12,403 nucleotides of DNA from CAZALT01 sp964485515 (GCA_964485515.1 CAZALT010000102.1:1-12403); one strand, 5' to 3'. Counted from the first letter of the stretch, positions 1 to 5,963 are shown. Notes: generated from the letters alone by a model not told the origin. Program-made: numbers and translations.

Positions 1-1
1 G

Positions 2-688
2 GACCACTTCGACCGCAACTTCGAGCTCGAGTACTACCTGGAGCAGAAGGGCAAGCTCAACGACCTCGACGAGATCCAGGCGCTCGCCGAGATGGCCGAC
101 ATCCACTACGTGCGCCAGGGTGAGCCGCTCGGTCTCGGCCACGCCGTGTCGGTTGCCCGCAAGCACGTGGGCGACAACCCGTTCGTCGTCATGCTGGGCG
201 ACGACATCATGGATCGCCGGTCGACGGTGCTCGAAGACATGATCACGACCTACGACCAGTACGGCCGATCGGTCATCGCCTTGTCGGAGTTCCCGGTCGA
301 GGAGATCTCGTCGTACGGCGTCGTGCGTCCGGAGCCGGTCACCGACACGCTCGTCCAGGTGCTCGACATCGTGGAGAAGCCCGAACCTGCCGACGCTCCG
401 TCCAACCTCGCGGTCATGGGCCGTTACGTGTTCACGCCTGAGATCTTCGACATGCTCGACCGCACGAGCGCAGGTGTGGGCGGTGAGATCCAGCTCACCG
501 ACGCCATCGCCCACCTCCTCCAGGAGCAGGCGGTCTACGGCTTCGTCTTCGGCGAAGGTCGCTACGACATCGGCAAGAAGCTCGACTTCCTCCGCGCCAC
601 GGTCGAGCTGGCCATCGAGCGCGACGACCTCGGGCCCGAGTTCCGCACCTTCCTGGCCGAGCTGTGCCGCAAGCACGGGCTCGTCTGA
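2..688 (+). CDS. galU: UTP-glucose-1-phosphate uridylyltransferase, 3' part
   Basis: Makes UDP-glucose from UTP and glucose-1-phosphate in the cytoplasm, feeding cell-envelope polysaccharides and glycolipids. The reading frame is open from base 2, so the N-terminal nucleotide-binding Gly-rich loop lies off the left edge; 228 residues are visible. Family hallmarks seen: a stretch starting DHFDRNFELEYYL, then YVRQGEPLGLGHAV, the metal/nucleotide segment VVMLGDD, the IVEKP strand, GGEIQLTDAI, and the C-terminal GRYDIGKKLDFLRATVE. These match bacterial GalU rather than RmlA or GlmU. It is followed after 67 bases by moeA on the same strand, the usual actinobacterial order (galU-moeA in mycobacteria and streptomycetes). 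No terminator is visible between the two, so cotranscription is likely. Identity is very secure; only the start is missing. Confidence 0.96.
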   Translation, partial: DHFDRNFELEYYLEQKGKLNDLDEIQALAEMADIHYVRQGEPLGLGHAVSVARKHVGDNPFVVMLGDDIMDRRSTVLEDMITTYDQYGRSVIALSEFPVEEISSYGVVRPEPVTDTLVQVLDIVEKPEPADAPSNLAVMGRYVFTPEIFDMLDRTSAGVGGEIQLTDAIAHLLQEQAVYGFVFGEGRYDIGKKLDFLRATVELAIERDDLGPEFRTFLAELCRKHGLV

Positions 689-755
689 ACACCGACCTGG
701 TGCCGACGACCGACGCGGGCGCAGCAGTCCGGGCAACCGAAGGTCACCGCTGAAC

Positions 756-2183
756 GTGGCGCTCCTGCCCCTCGATGACGCCTTGAGCCACGTGCTGGCG
801 CGCGTCCGTGAGCTCGACCCGGTCGTCGTCCCGATCGCCGACGCGAGCGGCACCGTGCTGGTCGACGACGTGGTCGCGTCCGACGCCCTCCCGCCCTTCG
901 ACAACTCGGCGCTCGACGGCTACGCCGTGCGCGCCGCCGACGTGGTCGGAGCGTCCGAGCTCGCGCCGGTCCATCTGCCGGTGGTCGACACCGTGCTGGC
1001 GGGGACGGTCCCGACCGAGCGGGTCTCGCCCGGCGTCGCCATCCGCATCATGACGGGCGCACCCATGCCCGTCGGCGCCGATGCCGTGGTCATGGTGGAA
1101 GACACCCGACGGGTCAGCCAGGCCGAGCAGGAGCCGGCGCCTCCGGAAGACGCACCGGGGGACGCACCGGAGGTCACACCGGTTCGTCCGGCGTGGAACG
1201 GAGGCATCTCGACCCGCGCCCCCGTCGACGGGCGTGGGACGGGCGAGGCCGGCTCGTCCCCCTTCGGCTCGGCGCCGGCCGAGCCCGGCCAGCCCGACGT
1301 GCCCGACGTGCCCGACGTGGTCGAGGTGCTCGCCCCCGCGACCCTCGGGTTCGGATTCCGCAAGAAGGGGAGCGACCTTCCCGCCGGAGCGGTCGCCGTA
1401 GCCCAGCGGACGAGCCTTCGTGCCGCTCATGTCGGTGTGCTGGCCAACGTGGGCGTGGCCGAGGTCGCCGTCGTGCGTCGCCCGATCGTGGGAGTGCTGT
1501 CGACGGGCGACGAGCTCGTCGATGCCGGCGGTGCGCTCGGGCCCGGTCAGATCCGTGACTCGAACCGGCCCGGGCTGCTCGCCCTCCTGCGCGAGGACGG
1601 GTTCGAGACGGTCGACCTCGGTCGAGCGCCCGACGACCACAAGGCGATCCGGTCCGCAATCACCGACGGCGTCGACCGGTGCGACGCGCTCGTCACCAGC
1701 GGAGGGGTCAGCATGGGCGATGTCGACCTGGTCCGCGTCGTGCTCGACGAGATCGGTGACATGCGGTGGATGAAGCTCGCCATCAAGCCGGCGAAGCCGT
1801 TCGCCTTCGGCACGGTCGCCCGCCTCGACGGATCGGTCACGGTGCCGGTGTTCGGCGTGCCGGGCAACCCGGTGTCGTCGATCGTGTCGTACGAGCTGCT
1901 GGCCCGCCCGGCGCTGCGCAAGATGGCGGGGTTCACCCTGTTGCAGCGCCCCAGGGTGGTCGGCGTGGCCGACGTCGACTTCGTGCGGCGCACCGACGGC
2001 AAGGTCCACTTCCCCCGGGTCATCTGTCGCTACGGCGATGACGGGGTCTACCGCGTGCGTCCCTCTGGGGGGCAGGACTCGCATCAGCTGGCGGCGATGG
2101 CCGCGGCCGACGGGCTCGCCGTCCTTCCCGACGGTGACGGCGTGCGAGCCGGTGACGGCGTCGAGGTCCTCCTGCTGCGCTGA
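756..2183 (+). CDS. moeA: MoeA/gephyrin-like molybdopterin molybdenumtransferase (possible Glp)
   Basis: MoeA inserts molybdate into adenylyl-molybdopterin; actinobacteria also use a MoeA paralogue, Glp, as an FtsZ-associated division protein. A GTG at 756 preceded by AAGG is the only sensible start and gives 475 residues, against about 400 for the family. Domains in order: N-terminal region with LPPFDNSALDGYA, the segment MTGAPMPVGADAVVMVED (about 99-116), then FGFRKKGSDLPAG (about 199-211), the central MogA-like fold with STGDEL (249) and VTSGGVSMGDVDLV (313), AIKPAKPFAFG, VFGVPGNPVSS (about 365-375), and a C-terminal beta domain. The extra length is an Ala/Pro/Asp/Gly-rich insert at about 117-190, containing a DVP repeat. 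Neighbours are galU, moaC and a SepX/GlpR-like gene. moaC argues for a cofactor role; the GlpR-like gene argues for Glp. The sequence cannot settle which, and both are possible. Confidence 0.93.
   Translation: MALLPLDDALSHVLARVRELDPVVVPIADASGTVLVDDVVASDALPPFDNSALDGYAVRAADVVGASELAPVHLPVVDTVLAGTVPTERVSPGVAIRIMTGAPMPVGADAVVMVEDTRRVSQAEQEPAPPEDAPGDAPEVTPVRPAWNGGISTRAPVDGRGTGEAGSSPFGSAPAEPGQPDVPDVPDVVEVLAPATLGFGFRKKGSDLPAGAVAVAQRTSLRAAHVGVLANVGVAEVAVVRRPIVGVLSTGDELVDAGGALGPGQIRDSNRPGLLALLREDGFETVDLGRAPDDHKAIRSAITDGVDRCDALVTSGGVSMGDVDLVRVVLDEIGDMRWMKLAIKPAKPFAFGTVARLDGSVTVPVFGVPGNPVSSIVSYELLARPALRKMAGFTLLQRPRVVGVADVDFVRRTDGKVHFPRVICRYGDDGVYRVRPSGGQDSHQLAAMAAADGLAVLPDGDGVRAGDGVEVLLLR
1293..1319 (+). 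repeat. Three tandem 9-bp repeats inside the moeA insert
   Basis: CCCGACGTG occurs three times head to tail and encodes Pro-Asp-Val three times. It lies in the Pro/Asp-rich insertion of MoeA, in frame, so copy-number change would not disrupt the protein. Confidence 0.9.
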
Positions 2184-2218
2184 CATCTCCCGGTGGGGAC
2201 GCTCTCCGGCGTTGCTCC

Positions 2219-2224
2219 TAGACT
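2219..2224 (+). promoter_or_regulatory. Candidate -10 box of a leaderless moaC promoter
   Basis: TAGACT fits the actinobacterial TANNNT -10 pattern and ends 6 nt before the moaC ATG. That would place transcription start at or next to the A of ATG. There is no Shine-Dalgarno sequence in front of moaC, which fits leaderless translation. No good -35 hexamer is visible at 16-18 bp upstream, so this rests on the box and its spacing. Confidence 0.5.
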
Positions 2225-2230
2225 CGCGCC

Positions 2231-2728
2231 ATGTCCGACCACGGCCTCACCCACCTCGACCCGCTGGGGCGTGCCCGCATGGTCGACGTCACGCCCAAGG
2301 ACCCGACGCATCGGCGGGCCATCGCCCGCGGGCGGCTCAACATGAGCTCCGACACCGCGTCGCTGGTCGCTCGGGGCGCGATCTCCAAGGGCGACGTGCT
2401 GGCCGTGGCTCGGGTCGCCGGCATCCAGGCCGCCAAGCGGGCCTCCGACCTCATCCCGCTGTGCCACCCGCTGCTGGTCGGCTCGGTCTACATCAACTTC
2501 CGCATCGAGGACGCCCACGTGGAGGTCGAGGCGCAGGTCGAGACCGTCGACCGCACCGGTGTCGAGATGGAAGCGCTCACCGCGTGCAGCGTGGCCCTCC
2601 TGACCATCTACGACATGTGCAAGTCGTCGGACCGCTCGATGGTCATCGGGGAGATCGCCCTGTGGGAGAAGACCGGTGGACGGTCCGGCACCTACCGCCG
2701 CGACCCCCTCGACAGCCTCGATCCCTGA
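2231..2728 (+). CDS. moaC: Cyclic pyranopterin monophosphate synthase MoaC
   Basis: Converts the MoaA product 3',8-cyclo-7,8-dihydro-GTP to cyclic pyranopterin monophosphate, the first stable intermediate of molybdenum-cofactor synthesis; a cytoplasmic oligomer. The 165-residue length is normal. Diagnostic motifs: MVDVTPKDPTHRRA near the N terminus, AAKRASDLIPLCHPLL with Cys78-His79, VEMEALTACSVA (111-122), and IYDMCKS with Asp128 and Lys131, the positions of the known catalytic Asp and Lys in the E. coli enzyme. It starts 47 bases after moeA. The start is fixed by the ATG that gives the family N terminus; there is no ribosome binding site, but a TANNNT box lies just upstream. Its presence here supports real Moco synthesis in this organism. 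In mycobacteria the corresponding position is occupied by rimJ, not moaC. Confidence 0.96.
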   Translation: MSDHGLTHLDPLGRARMVDVTPKDPTHRRAIARGRLNMSSDTASLVARGAISKGDVLAVARVAGIQAAKRASDLIPLCHPLLVGSVYINFRIEDAHVEVEAQVETVDRTGVEMEALTACSVALLTIYDMCKSSDRSMVIGEIALWEKTGGRSGTYRRDPLDSLDP

Positions 2729-2740
2729 CCCGCCTGTCAG

Positions 2741-2759
2741 CCGGTTCGTCATGAACCGG
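2741..2759 (+). other. Hairpin just after moaC
   Basis: CCGGTTC-GTCAT-GAACCGG is a perfect 7-bp stem with a 5-nt loop, 12 bases after the moaC stop. No T-run follows, so it is at best a weak terminator or an mRNA 3'-end stabiliser. The rest of 2729-3003 shows a second small hairpin (CGAATC 2766-2771 / GATTCG 2778-2783) and no convincing gene. TACGGT at 2971-2976 could be the -10 of the next gene. Confidence 0.4.
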
Positions 2760-3003
2760 GGATGACGAATCCATCTCGATTCGCGTTGGACGGGGGCTCG
2801 ATGGGGAGTCGTGCTGGTCGGTGGGGCCCTTGCGGTTCCACCAGGATGGCTGACCTGTGGCCGTTTTCACACCGACGTCGGTCTGGTGGCGAAATGTTGC
2901 GGTCCGTAGTAGAACCGTAATGATTCATCCGAAGACCGGCACCATCCACCACCGCACGGTGGGCGATCGGTACGGTCCTGAGCACTGAAGGCAGGCGCGG
3001 AGC

Positions 3004-3504
3004 GTGACATTCGTGATCTTGTTTGTTCTTGCCGTGGTCTGGGCGGTGTACCTCGCCTCCTGGCTGCGCAACCGAAGCGAACACAAGAGTGTCAACTCCA
3101 TCTCGTCGTTCAGTCGCCACCTGTCGGTGCTCGAGCGGGCCACCCCCGGTGGCCGCCAGTCCACGTCGGCACGCCCCGTGGCCGCGGGCCAGTTCCCCGG
3201 CTACGCCCCGGCTCGTCGCAACGCCATGAGCCTCTCCACCGCTCGGCGTCGCCGCCGCGACGTCCTGTTCGTCCTCGCCGGCGCCGCCGCGGTCACCTTG
3301 GTGCTCGCCGTCATCGTCGGTGGCCTGTTCGTGCCGCTCCAGATCCTCGCCGACGTACTGCTGGTGGGCTACATCGCCCTGCTGTTCCAGGGCCAGCGTC
3401 GTGCCGCCGAACGCCGCAGCAAGGTCCACTACATCGGCCCGGCCGTGCAGCAGCAGGCCGAACCGGCCTACCTCCTGGTCTCCAGCGGCACCAACGGCTA
3501 CTGA
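3004..3504 (+). CDS. sepX: SepX/GlpR-like divisome-associated membrane protein
   Basis: A 166-residue membrane protein with one N-terminal transmembrane segment (about 2-20), a basic and Ser-rich cytoplasmic linker (21-86), two further hydrophobic segments (about 87-106 and 109-128), and an Arg/Gln-rich tail. The pattern W..YL..WLR at the end of segment 1, then SSFSRHLSVLER, then an RRRRR cluster before the hairpin of segments 2 and 3, resembles Streptomyces SepX and corynebacterial GlpR. GlpR is the membrane receptor of the MoeA-like protein Glp and acts in septation. Synteny supports this: the mycobacterial and streptomycete homologues also lie downstream of galU and moeA. GTG 3004 is the start giving the complete first membrane segment; AAGGCAGG upstream may serve as a loose ribosome binding site. 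The family call is inferred from architecture and position, not from an alignment. Confidence 0.68.
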   Translation: MTFVILFVLAVVWAVYLASWLRNRSEHKSVNSISSFSRHLSVLERATPGGRQSTSARPVAAGQFPGYAPARRNAMSLSTARRRRRDVLFVLAGAAAVTLVLAVIVGGLFVPLQILADVLLVGYIALLFQGQRRAAERRSKVHYIGPAVQQQAEPAYLLVSSGTNGY

Positions 3505-3533
3505 ACCAAGACCACCTGACCTCCGACGAAGCG

Positions 3534-3740
3534 GTGCGCAACGCGCACCGCTTCTTCTCTGCCCACAGCGGGTGGGCACCGCCGGACGAGGAGACCCTCG
3601 CCGAGTGGGTCGCCGACGGCGTGTGCCGCGCCCCCGACGAGTGCCTGACCACGCCCGAGGGCTGGTGCGAGCACGGCATCGCGTCGTGGAAGCTCGTGCT
3701 CGACGCCCTCGACCGCACGGACCGCTTTCCGACCGATTGA
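3534..3740 (+). CDS. Small Cys/His protein, possible metal-binding
   Basis: I do not recognise a named family. The 68-residue product is soluble and acidic, with aromatic N-terminal helices (HRFFSAHSGWAPP) and a C31-x5-C37-x7-C45-x-H47 cluster inside VCRAPDECLTTPEGWCEHG, followed by IASWKLVLDALDR. Four potential zinc or iron ligands in so short a protein suggest a structural metal site. The start GTG 3534 is 29 bases after the preceding stop; the frame stays open upstream, so CTG 3516 (adding LTSDEA) cannot be excluded. There is no clear Shine-Dalgarno sequence, suggesting coupling to the upstream gene. It lies between the SepX-like gene and tRNA-Ala. Codon usage is GC-rich in third positions like its neighbours, which supports a real gene. 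Confidence 0.66.
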   Translation: MRNAHRFFSAHSGWAPPDEETLAEWVADGVCRAPDECLTTPEGWCEHGIASWKLVLDALDRTDRFPTD

Positions 3741-3831
3741 CCGAATCGAATCGGGTGCCCCGACGGGGTCGGGTGGTCCCCAGCTCGATTGCGGAGGGTG
3801 GGATCGACTCGGCTATCGTGACGACCTCTGC

Positions 3832-3905
3832 GGGGGTGTAGCTCAGCTGGCTAGAGCGCTTCGGTCGCATCGAAGAGGTCGTGGGTTCGACTCCCATCAC
3901 CTCCA
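3832..3905 (+). tRNA. tRNA-Ala (anticodon CGC)
   Basis: A complete 74-nt cloverleaf: acceptor GGGGGTG/CACCTCC, D stem GCTC/GAGC, anticodon stem CTTCG/CGAAG with loop GTCGCAT, T stem GTGGG/CCCAT with loop TTCGACT, discriminator A73. The anticodon CGC (3866-3868) reads GCG alanine codons. The third acceptor pair is G3:U70, the alanine identity element, an independent confirmation. The 3' CCA is not encoded (CCC follows A73), so it is added after transcription. A TATCGT at 3814-3819 could be the -10 box. A strong terminator follows 10 bases downstream. Confidence 0.97.
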
Positions 3906-3915
3906 CCCGCACGTC

Positions 3916-3952
3916 GGACCGTCAGCCTTTGGCTGGCGGTCCTTCCCGTTTT
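3916..3952 (+). terminator. Intrinsic terminator of tRNA-Ala
   Basis: GGACCGTCAGCC (3916-3927) pairs with GGCTGGCGGTCC (3931-3942): 12 pairs with one U-G, loop TTT. It is followed by TTCCCGTTTT, the only good T-tract after a hairpin in the window. Confidence 0.85.
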
Positions 3953-4301
3953 CGGCCGCGCCCGCGGCGCGTCGTCTGGTCGTGTGAGGGCCTCTGGCCG
4001 AGCGGCGAGCGCTCGGCCAGAGGCGTGGCCGGAGCCCCAGAGCTCCTGGCCGCGTCTCGACGGTGGCGGAACCGATCGAGACTTCGTGCAGCGTAGTCCC
4101 ACGCCGTCGTCGACCGAGACCGCGAGCGAGGCCGCGAGCGAGGCCGCCGAGACTGAGACCGACAGCGAAGAAGTCCAGGAAATCCAGGAAATCCAGGAAA
4201 ACTCAGGAATTCGGTGCAACCGCGTGGGGCCACGCGCCAAGTACTGCGTAGCGGTGGCGGAATCCACCGGGCTGGCAGGTCGTCCCCAGCGGCCTGCCAG
4301 C
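3953..4301. other. Gene-poor, hairpin- and repeat-rich stretch left of the gap
   Basis: No convincing gene in 349 bases. Seen: a 15-bp hairpin (3990-4024); GTCTCGA 4054-4060 / TCGAGAC 4076-4082; a 12-bp tandem pair GCGAGCGAGGCC (4122-4145); three 9-bp units (G/A)TCCAGGAA (4173-4199); CGCGTG-GGGC-CACGCG near 4220; and GCTGGCAGG 4271-4279 / CCTGCCAGC 4293-4301 ending exactly at the gap. The + strand is open here in frame 3 with an Ala/Ser/Glu/Thr-rich product, and the - strand is open too. Both look like the by-product of repeats in GC-rich DNA. Confidence 0.6.
3990..4024. other. Perfect 15-bp hairpin downstream of tRNA-Ala
   Basis: GCCTCTGGCCGAGCG (3990-4004) is the exact reverse complement of CGCTCGGCCAGAGGC (4010-4024), with a 5-nt loop. 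No T-tract follows on either strand, so it is not a standard intrinsic terminator. It could be a stop signal for leftward transcription, a protein-binding site, or a mobile-element end. Confidence 0.75.
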
Positions 4302-4401
4302 NNNNNNNNNNNNNNNNNNNNNNNNNNNNNNNNNNNNNNNNNNNNNNNNNNNNNNNNNNNNNNNNNNNNNNNNNNNNNNNNNNNNNNNNNNNNNNNNNNN
4401 N
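4302..4401. other. Assembly gap (100 N)
   Basis: Exactly 100 N, the conventional placeholder for a gap of unknown size. Flanks: GCCAGC on the left and CTCGGTTTC on the right, which together make one 15-bp repeat unit. The gap therefore probably hides more copies of that array, and reading frames drawn across it mean nothing. Confidence 0.97.
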
Positions 4402-4470
4402 CTCGGTTTCGCCAGCCTCGGTTTCGCCAGCCTCGGTTTCGCCAGCCTCGGTTTCGCCAGCCTCGGTTTC
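4402..4470. repeat. 15-bp minisatellite, interrupted by the gap
   Basis: CTCGGTTTC followed by four identical units of GCCAGCCTCGGTTTC (4411-4425, 4426-4440, 4441-4455, 4456-4470). The six bases before the gap (GCCAGC, 4296-4301) complete the first unit. There are no spacers, so it is not a CRISPR array. Being a multiple of three, it stays open in several frames: a five-residue ASVSP-type repeat on +, AGETE-type on -. Neither is a recognised protein. Confidence 0.93.
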
Positions 4471-4486
4471 GGCTGGTCGCCGTGGT

Positions 4487-4600
4487 CTGCTGGCCGACGC
4501 CATCGCGGCGCGGCTGCGCAGCGACGGACACGAGGTCGACGTCGCGGCCGATGGCCCATCAGCGATCGACCTCGTCGGCACCACGAACCCGGCGCTCGTG
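4487..4600 (+). pseudogene. Remnant of a response-regulator receiver domain
   Basis: Read on + from 4487, 38 codons give LLADAIAARLRSDGHEVDV, then AADGPSAIDLVGTTNPALV. This is the typical helix 1-strand 2-helix 2 segment of CheY/OmpR-type receivers (as in LRAEGHEV-x-x-AADG-x-x-A). The acidic pair before it is absent, and so is the LLD phosphoacceptor strand expected right after PALV; sequence similarity stops at both sides. It lies between the minisatellite and the -10 box of the dioxygenase gene. It happens to be in frame with that gene, but an ATG with its own -10 box follows, so a fusion protein is less likely. The call rests on motif recognition alone, and a chance resemblance cannot be excluded. 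Confidence 0.5.
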
Positions 4601-4605
4601 CGTCC

Positions 4606-4611
4606 TAGTCT
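4606..4611 (+). promoter_or_regulatory. Candidate -10 box of leaderless dioxygenase promoter
   Basis: TAGTCT (TANNNT) ends 7 nt before ATG 4619. No Shine-Dalgarno sequence precedes that ATG, which fits a leaderless mRNA. The same arrangement occurs before moaC. No clear -35. Confidence 0.45.
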
Positions 4612-4618
4612 CATCGGC

Positions 4619-5524
4619 ATGGAAGCCACGTCTGGTCGCGTGTCGCATGTGCCCCTGGTCGGCGTCGATGTGGGTGTCTTCGGTCCTGGTCAGGGCGACG
4701 AGATCGATTCGTTCTTCACCGAGCACGGCTTCGTCATCGTGCGGGGGCTGTTCACCGATGCGGAGATGGCTGCGCTGGAGCACGAGTGCGTGGCGGCTCA
4801 GCAGCAGGTCATCGACGGCGACCTGGACGAGCGGTACGGCACCACCGTGCTCCTCGATGCCGATGCCGATGCCGATGCCGATGCCGGGGACAGGGCGGCC
4901 ACGTTCGCCAACTACGTGACGCACGTGACCGAGGTGTCGCCGGCCGCGCTCCACGCCGCGACGCACCAGACGGTCTGCGAGCTGATGGACCGTTGGCTCG
5001 GTGTCGGGTGCTGGCTCCTCGACGACACCCGGTTCGGGGTCGTCTACCAGGACGCTCGTCCGGGGCGGGAGAGCAGCTACACCCGCATCGGGTGGCACAG
5101 CGACTGGCAGAGCGGACCCGATCTCGCCATCTGGCCATCGGTGGCGTTCACGTTCCACATCGACGGAACAGGTCCGGACAACGGCTTCCTCCGGGTCGTG
5201 CCCGGCAGCCACCGATGGGCGACACCTGCGCCCTACTGCAACGCCAACGGCGTCGAGGTCCCCGACGGCGCAAAGTCATGTGCCGGCCACACCGATGCGC
5301 CACCGCCGTTCGAGATGCCGTTGGGATTCGACAAGGTCCCCGGTGAGGTGGGTGTGTACGCGGAGGTGGGCGACGTGCTCTTCCACGACGCCTACCTGTG
5401 GCACTCGGCCGCGCGGGGTACCGACGACACCAGCGTGCGGCGCCACGTCCGCGGTAGTTGGTACACGGGAGACAAGCCGTCGACCGAGACCGTCGATCGC
5501 TTCGTGAAGAACGCTGCCCGCTGA
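4619..5524 (+). CDS. Phytanoyl-CoA dioxygenase (PhyH) family protein
   Basis: A 301-residue Fe(II)/2-oxoglutarate-dependent oxygenase of the PhyH family, normally hydroxylating a small molecule in the cytoplasm. Seen: the N-terminal family stretch FFTEHGFVIVRGLFTDAEM, the iron-binding WHSD giving His160 and Asp162, NGFLRVVPGSHRW, GDVLFHDAYLWHSA with the distal iron ligand His262, and VRRHVRGSW with Arg274 as likely 2-oxoglutarate anchor. The facial triad is complete, so the enzyme should be active. The substrate cannot be told. ATG 4619 is chosen because family similarity starts soon after it and a -10 box lies just upstream; the frame is open further left only through the receiver remnant, the minisatellite and the N run. 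A (DA)5 repeat at residues 80-89 is odd. The next recognisable gene on the same strand encodes an ADA-like protein, about 450 bases on. Confidence 0.9.
   Translation: MEATSGRVSHVPLVGVDVGVFGPGQGDEIDSFFTEHGFVIVRGLFTDAEMAALEHECVAAQQQVIDGDLDERYGTTVLLDADADADADAGDRAATFANYVTHVTEVSPAALHAATHQTVCELMDRWLGVGCWLLDDTRFGVVYQDARPGRESSYTRIGWHSDWQSGPDLAIWPSVAFTFHIDGTGPDNGFLRVVPGSHRWATPAPYCNANGVEVPDGAKSCAGHTDAPPPFEMPLGFDKVPGEVGVYAEVGDVLFHDAYLWHSAARGTDDTSVRRHVRGSWYTGDKPSTETVDRFVKNAAR
4856..4885 (+). repeat. Five tandem GATGCC hexamers in the PhyH gene
   Basis: GATGCC five times, in frame, encoding Asp-Ala five times at residues 80-89. It lies between the N-terminal helices and the core, most likely in a surface loop. 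Confidence 0.93.
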
Positions 5525-5668
5525 CAGGGCCGGGTCACGGGCCGTGTGAAGCGCCGGTGAACAGGGCGACCACGGCATTGCCGCCAGCCACAGGAACGTG
5601 CACGGTCGTGGCGCGGGCCGGTCGCCGGCTTCGCGTTCCCCCACCCCCAACCCGCGGTAGGAGCAGCC

Positions 5669-5812
5669 ATGTACCTCTCCCAGGACCACGAGAACCTCCT
5701 CGGCCTCCGGCGCACGACACCGCCGACCACCCTCGAGCGCGGACTCGAGGTGACCGCGGCCATGAACCTCGAGAAGCCCTTGATCGAACCGTTGAAGACG
5801 GGTTCGACCTGA
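5669..5812 (+). CDS. Small ORF, 47 residues, unknown
   Basis: ATG 5669 is preceded by TAGGAG with a 5-nt gap, one of the better ribosome binding sites in the window. The product begins MYLSQDHENLLGLRRT, is hydrophilic with no membrane segment, and ends KPLIEPLKTGST. No family recognised. It could be a small protein or a leader peptide, as hairpins and the ADA-like gene follow. Its stop starts a TGACC x3 tandem repeat (5810-5824). The rest of 5525-5971 shows no other convincing gene. Coding status is uncertain: the support is the ribosome binding site and an uninterrupted frame only. Confidence 0.42.
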   Translation: MYLSQDHENLLGLRRTTPPTTLERGLEVTAAMNLEKPLIEPLKTGST

Positions 5813-5829
5813 CCTGACCTGACCTTCTG

Positions 5830-5885
5830 GACCGTGGGGCCACGCCCGCCGCGTGGCCCCACTCCCGCCGCGTCGCCCCACGGTC
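5830..5885 (+). promoter_or_regulatory. Two mutually exclusive hairpins upstream of the ADA-like gene
   Basis: GTGGGGCCACGC (5834-5845) pairs perfectly with GCGTGGCCCCAC (5851-5862), loop CCGCC. The same left arm, as GACCGTGGGGC (5830-5840), also pairs perfectly with GCCCCACGGTC (5875-5885). The two share 5834-5840 and cannot form together. The right arms belong to a 19-bp-period direct repeat (CCCGCCGCGT at 5845-5854 and 5864-5873). The layout is attenuator-like, after a small ORF, but no T-tract follows, so termination is not shown. Confidence 0.5.
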
Positions 5886-5957
5886 GAGATCCGCTGGCGA
5901 GCGTTCCCCTTCATGGAGAGGAAACACCGGGGCGATGACGGCGAAACCCCTTGGTCG

Positions 5958-5963
5958 TACCTT
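5958..5963 (+). promoter_or_regulatory. Candidate -10 box of leaderless ADA-like gene
   Basis: TACCTT (TANNNT) ends 8 nt before ATG 5972, which has no Shine-Dalgarno sequence. If transcription starts here, the hairpins at 5830-5885 lie outside this transcript. Confidence 0.35.

Noticed and set aside
744..2186. 480-codon - strand frame opposite moeA
   Set aside because: His/Arg/Asp-rich composition typical of antisense GC-rich frames, no motif; moeA on + is certain.
2749..3912. Long - strand frame across the SepX-like gene and tRNA-Ala, with a product starting near MGVEPTTSSM
   Set aside because: The GVEPTTS...LSYTPA pattern is the well-known artefact of translating a tRNA antisense; the rest is the shadow of the SepX-like gene.
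4402..4470. CRISPR array
   Set aside because: Repeats are 15 bp and directly adjacent, with no spacers and no cas genes.
3922..4629. - strand frame with AGETE repeats through the N run
   Set aside because: The frame crosses an unsequenced gap and owes its length to the repeat array; no similarity outside the repeat.
5797..5812. Attachment-site copy of the tRNA-Ala T-arm (GGGTTCGAC) as sign of an integrated element
   Set aside because: Only 9 bases are shared, a motif common to T-arms; there is no integrase and no longer match to the tRNA 3' end.
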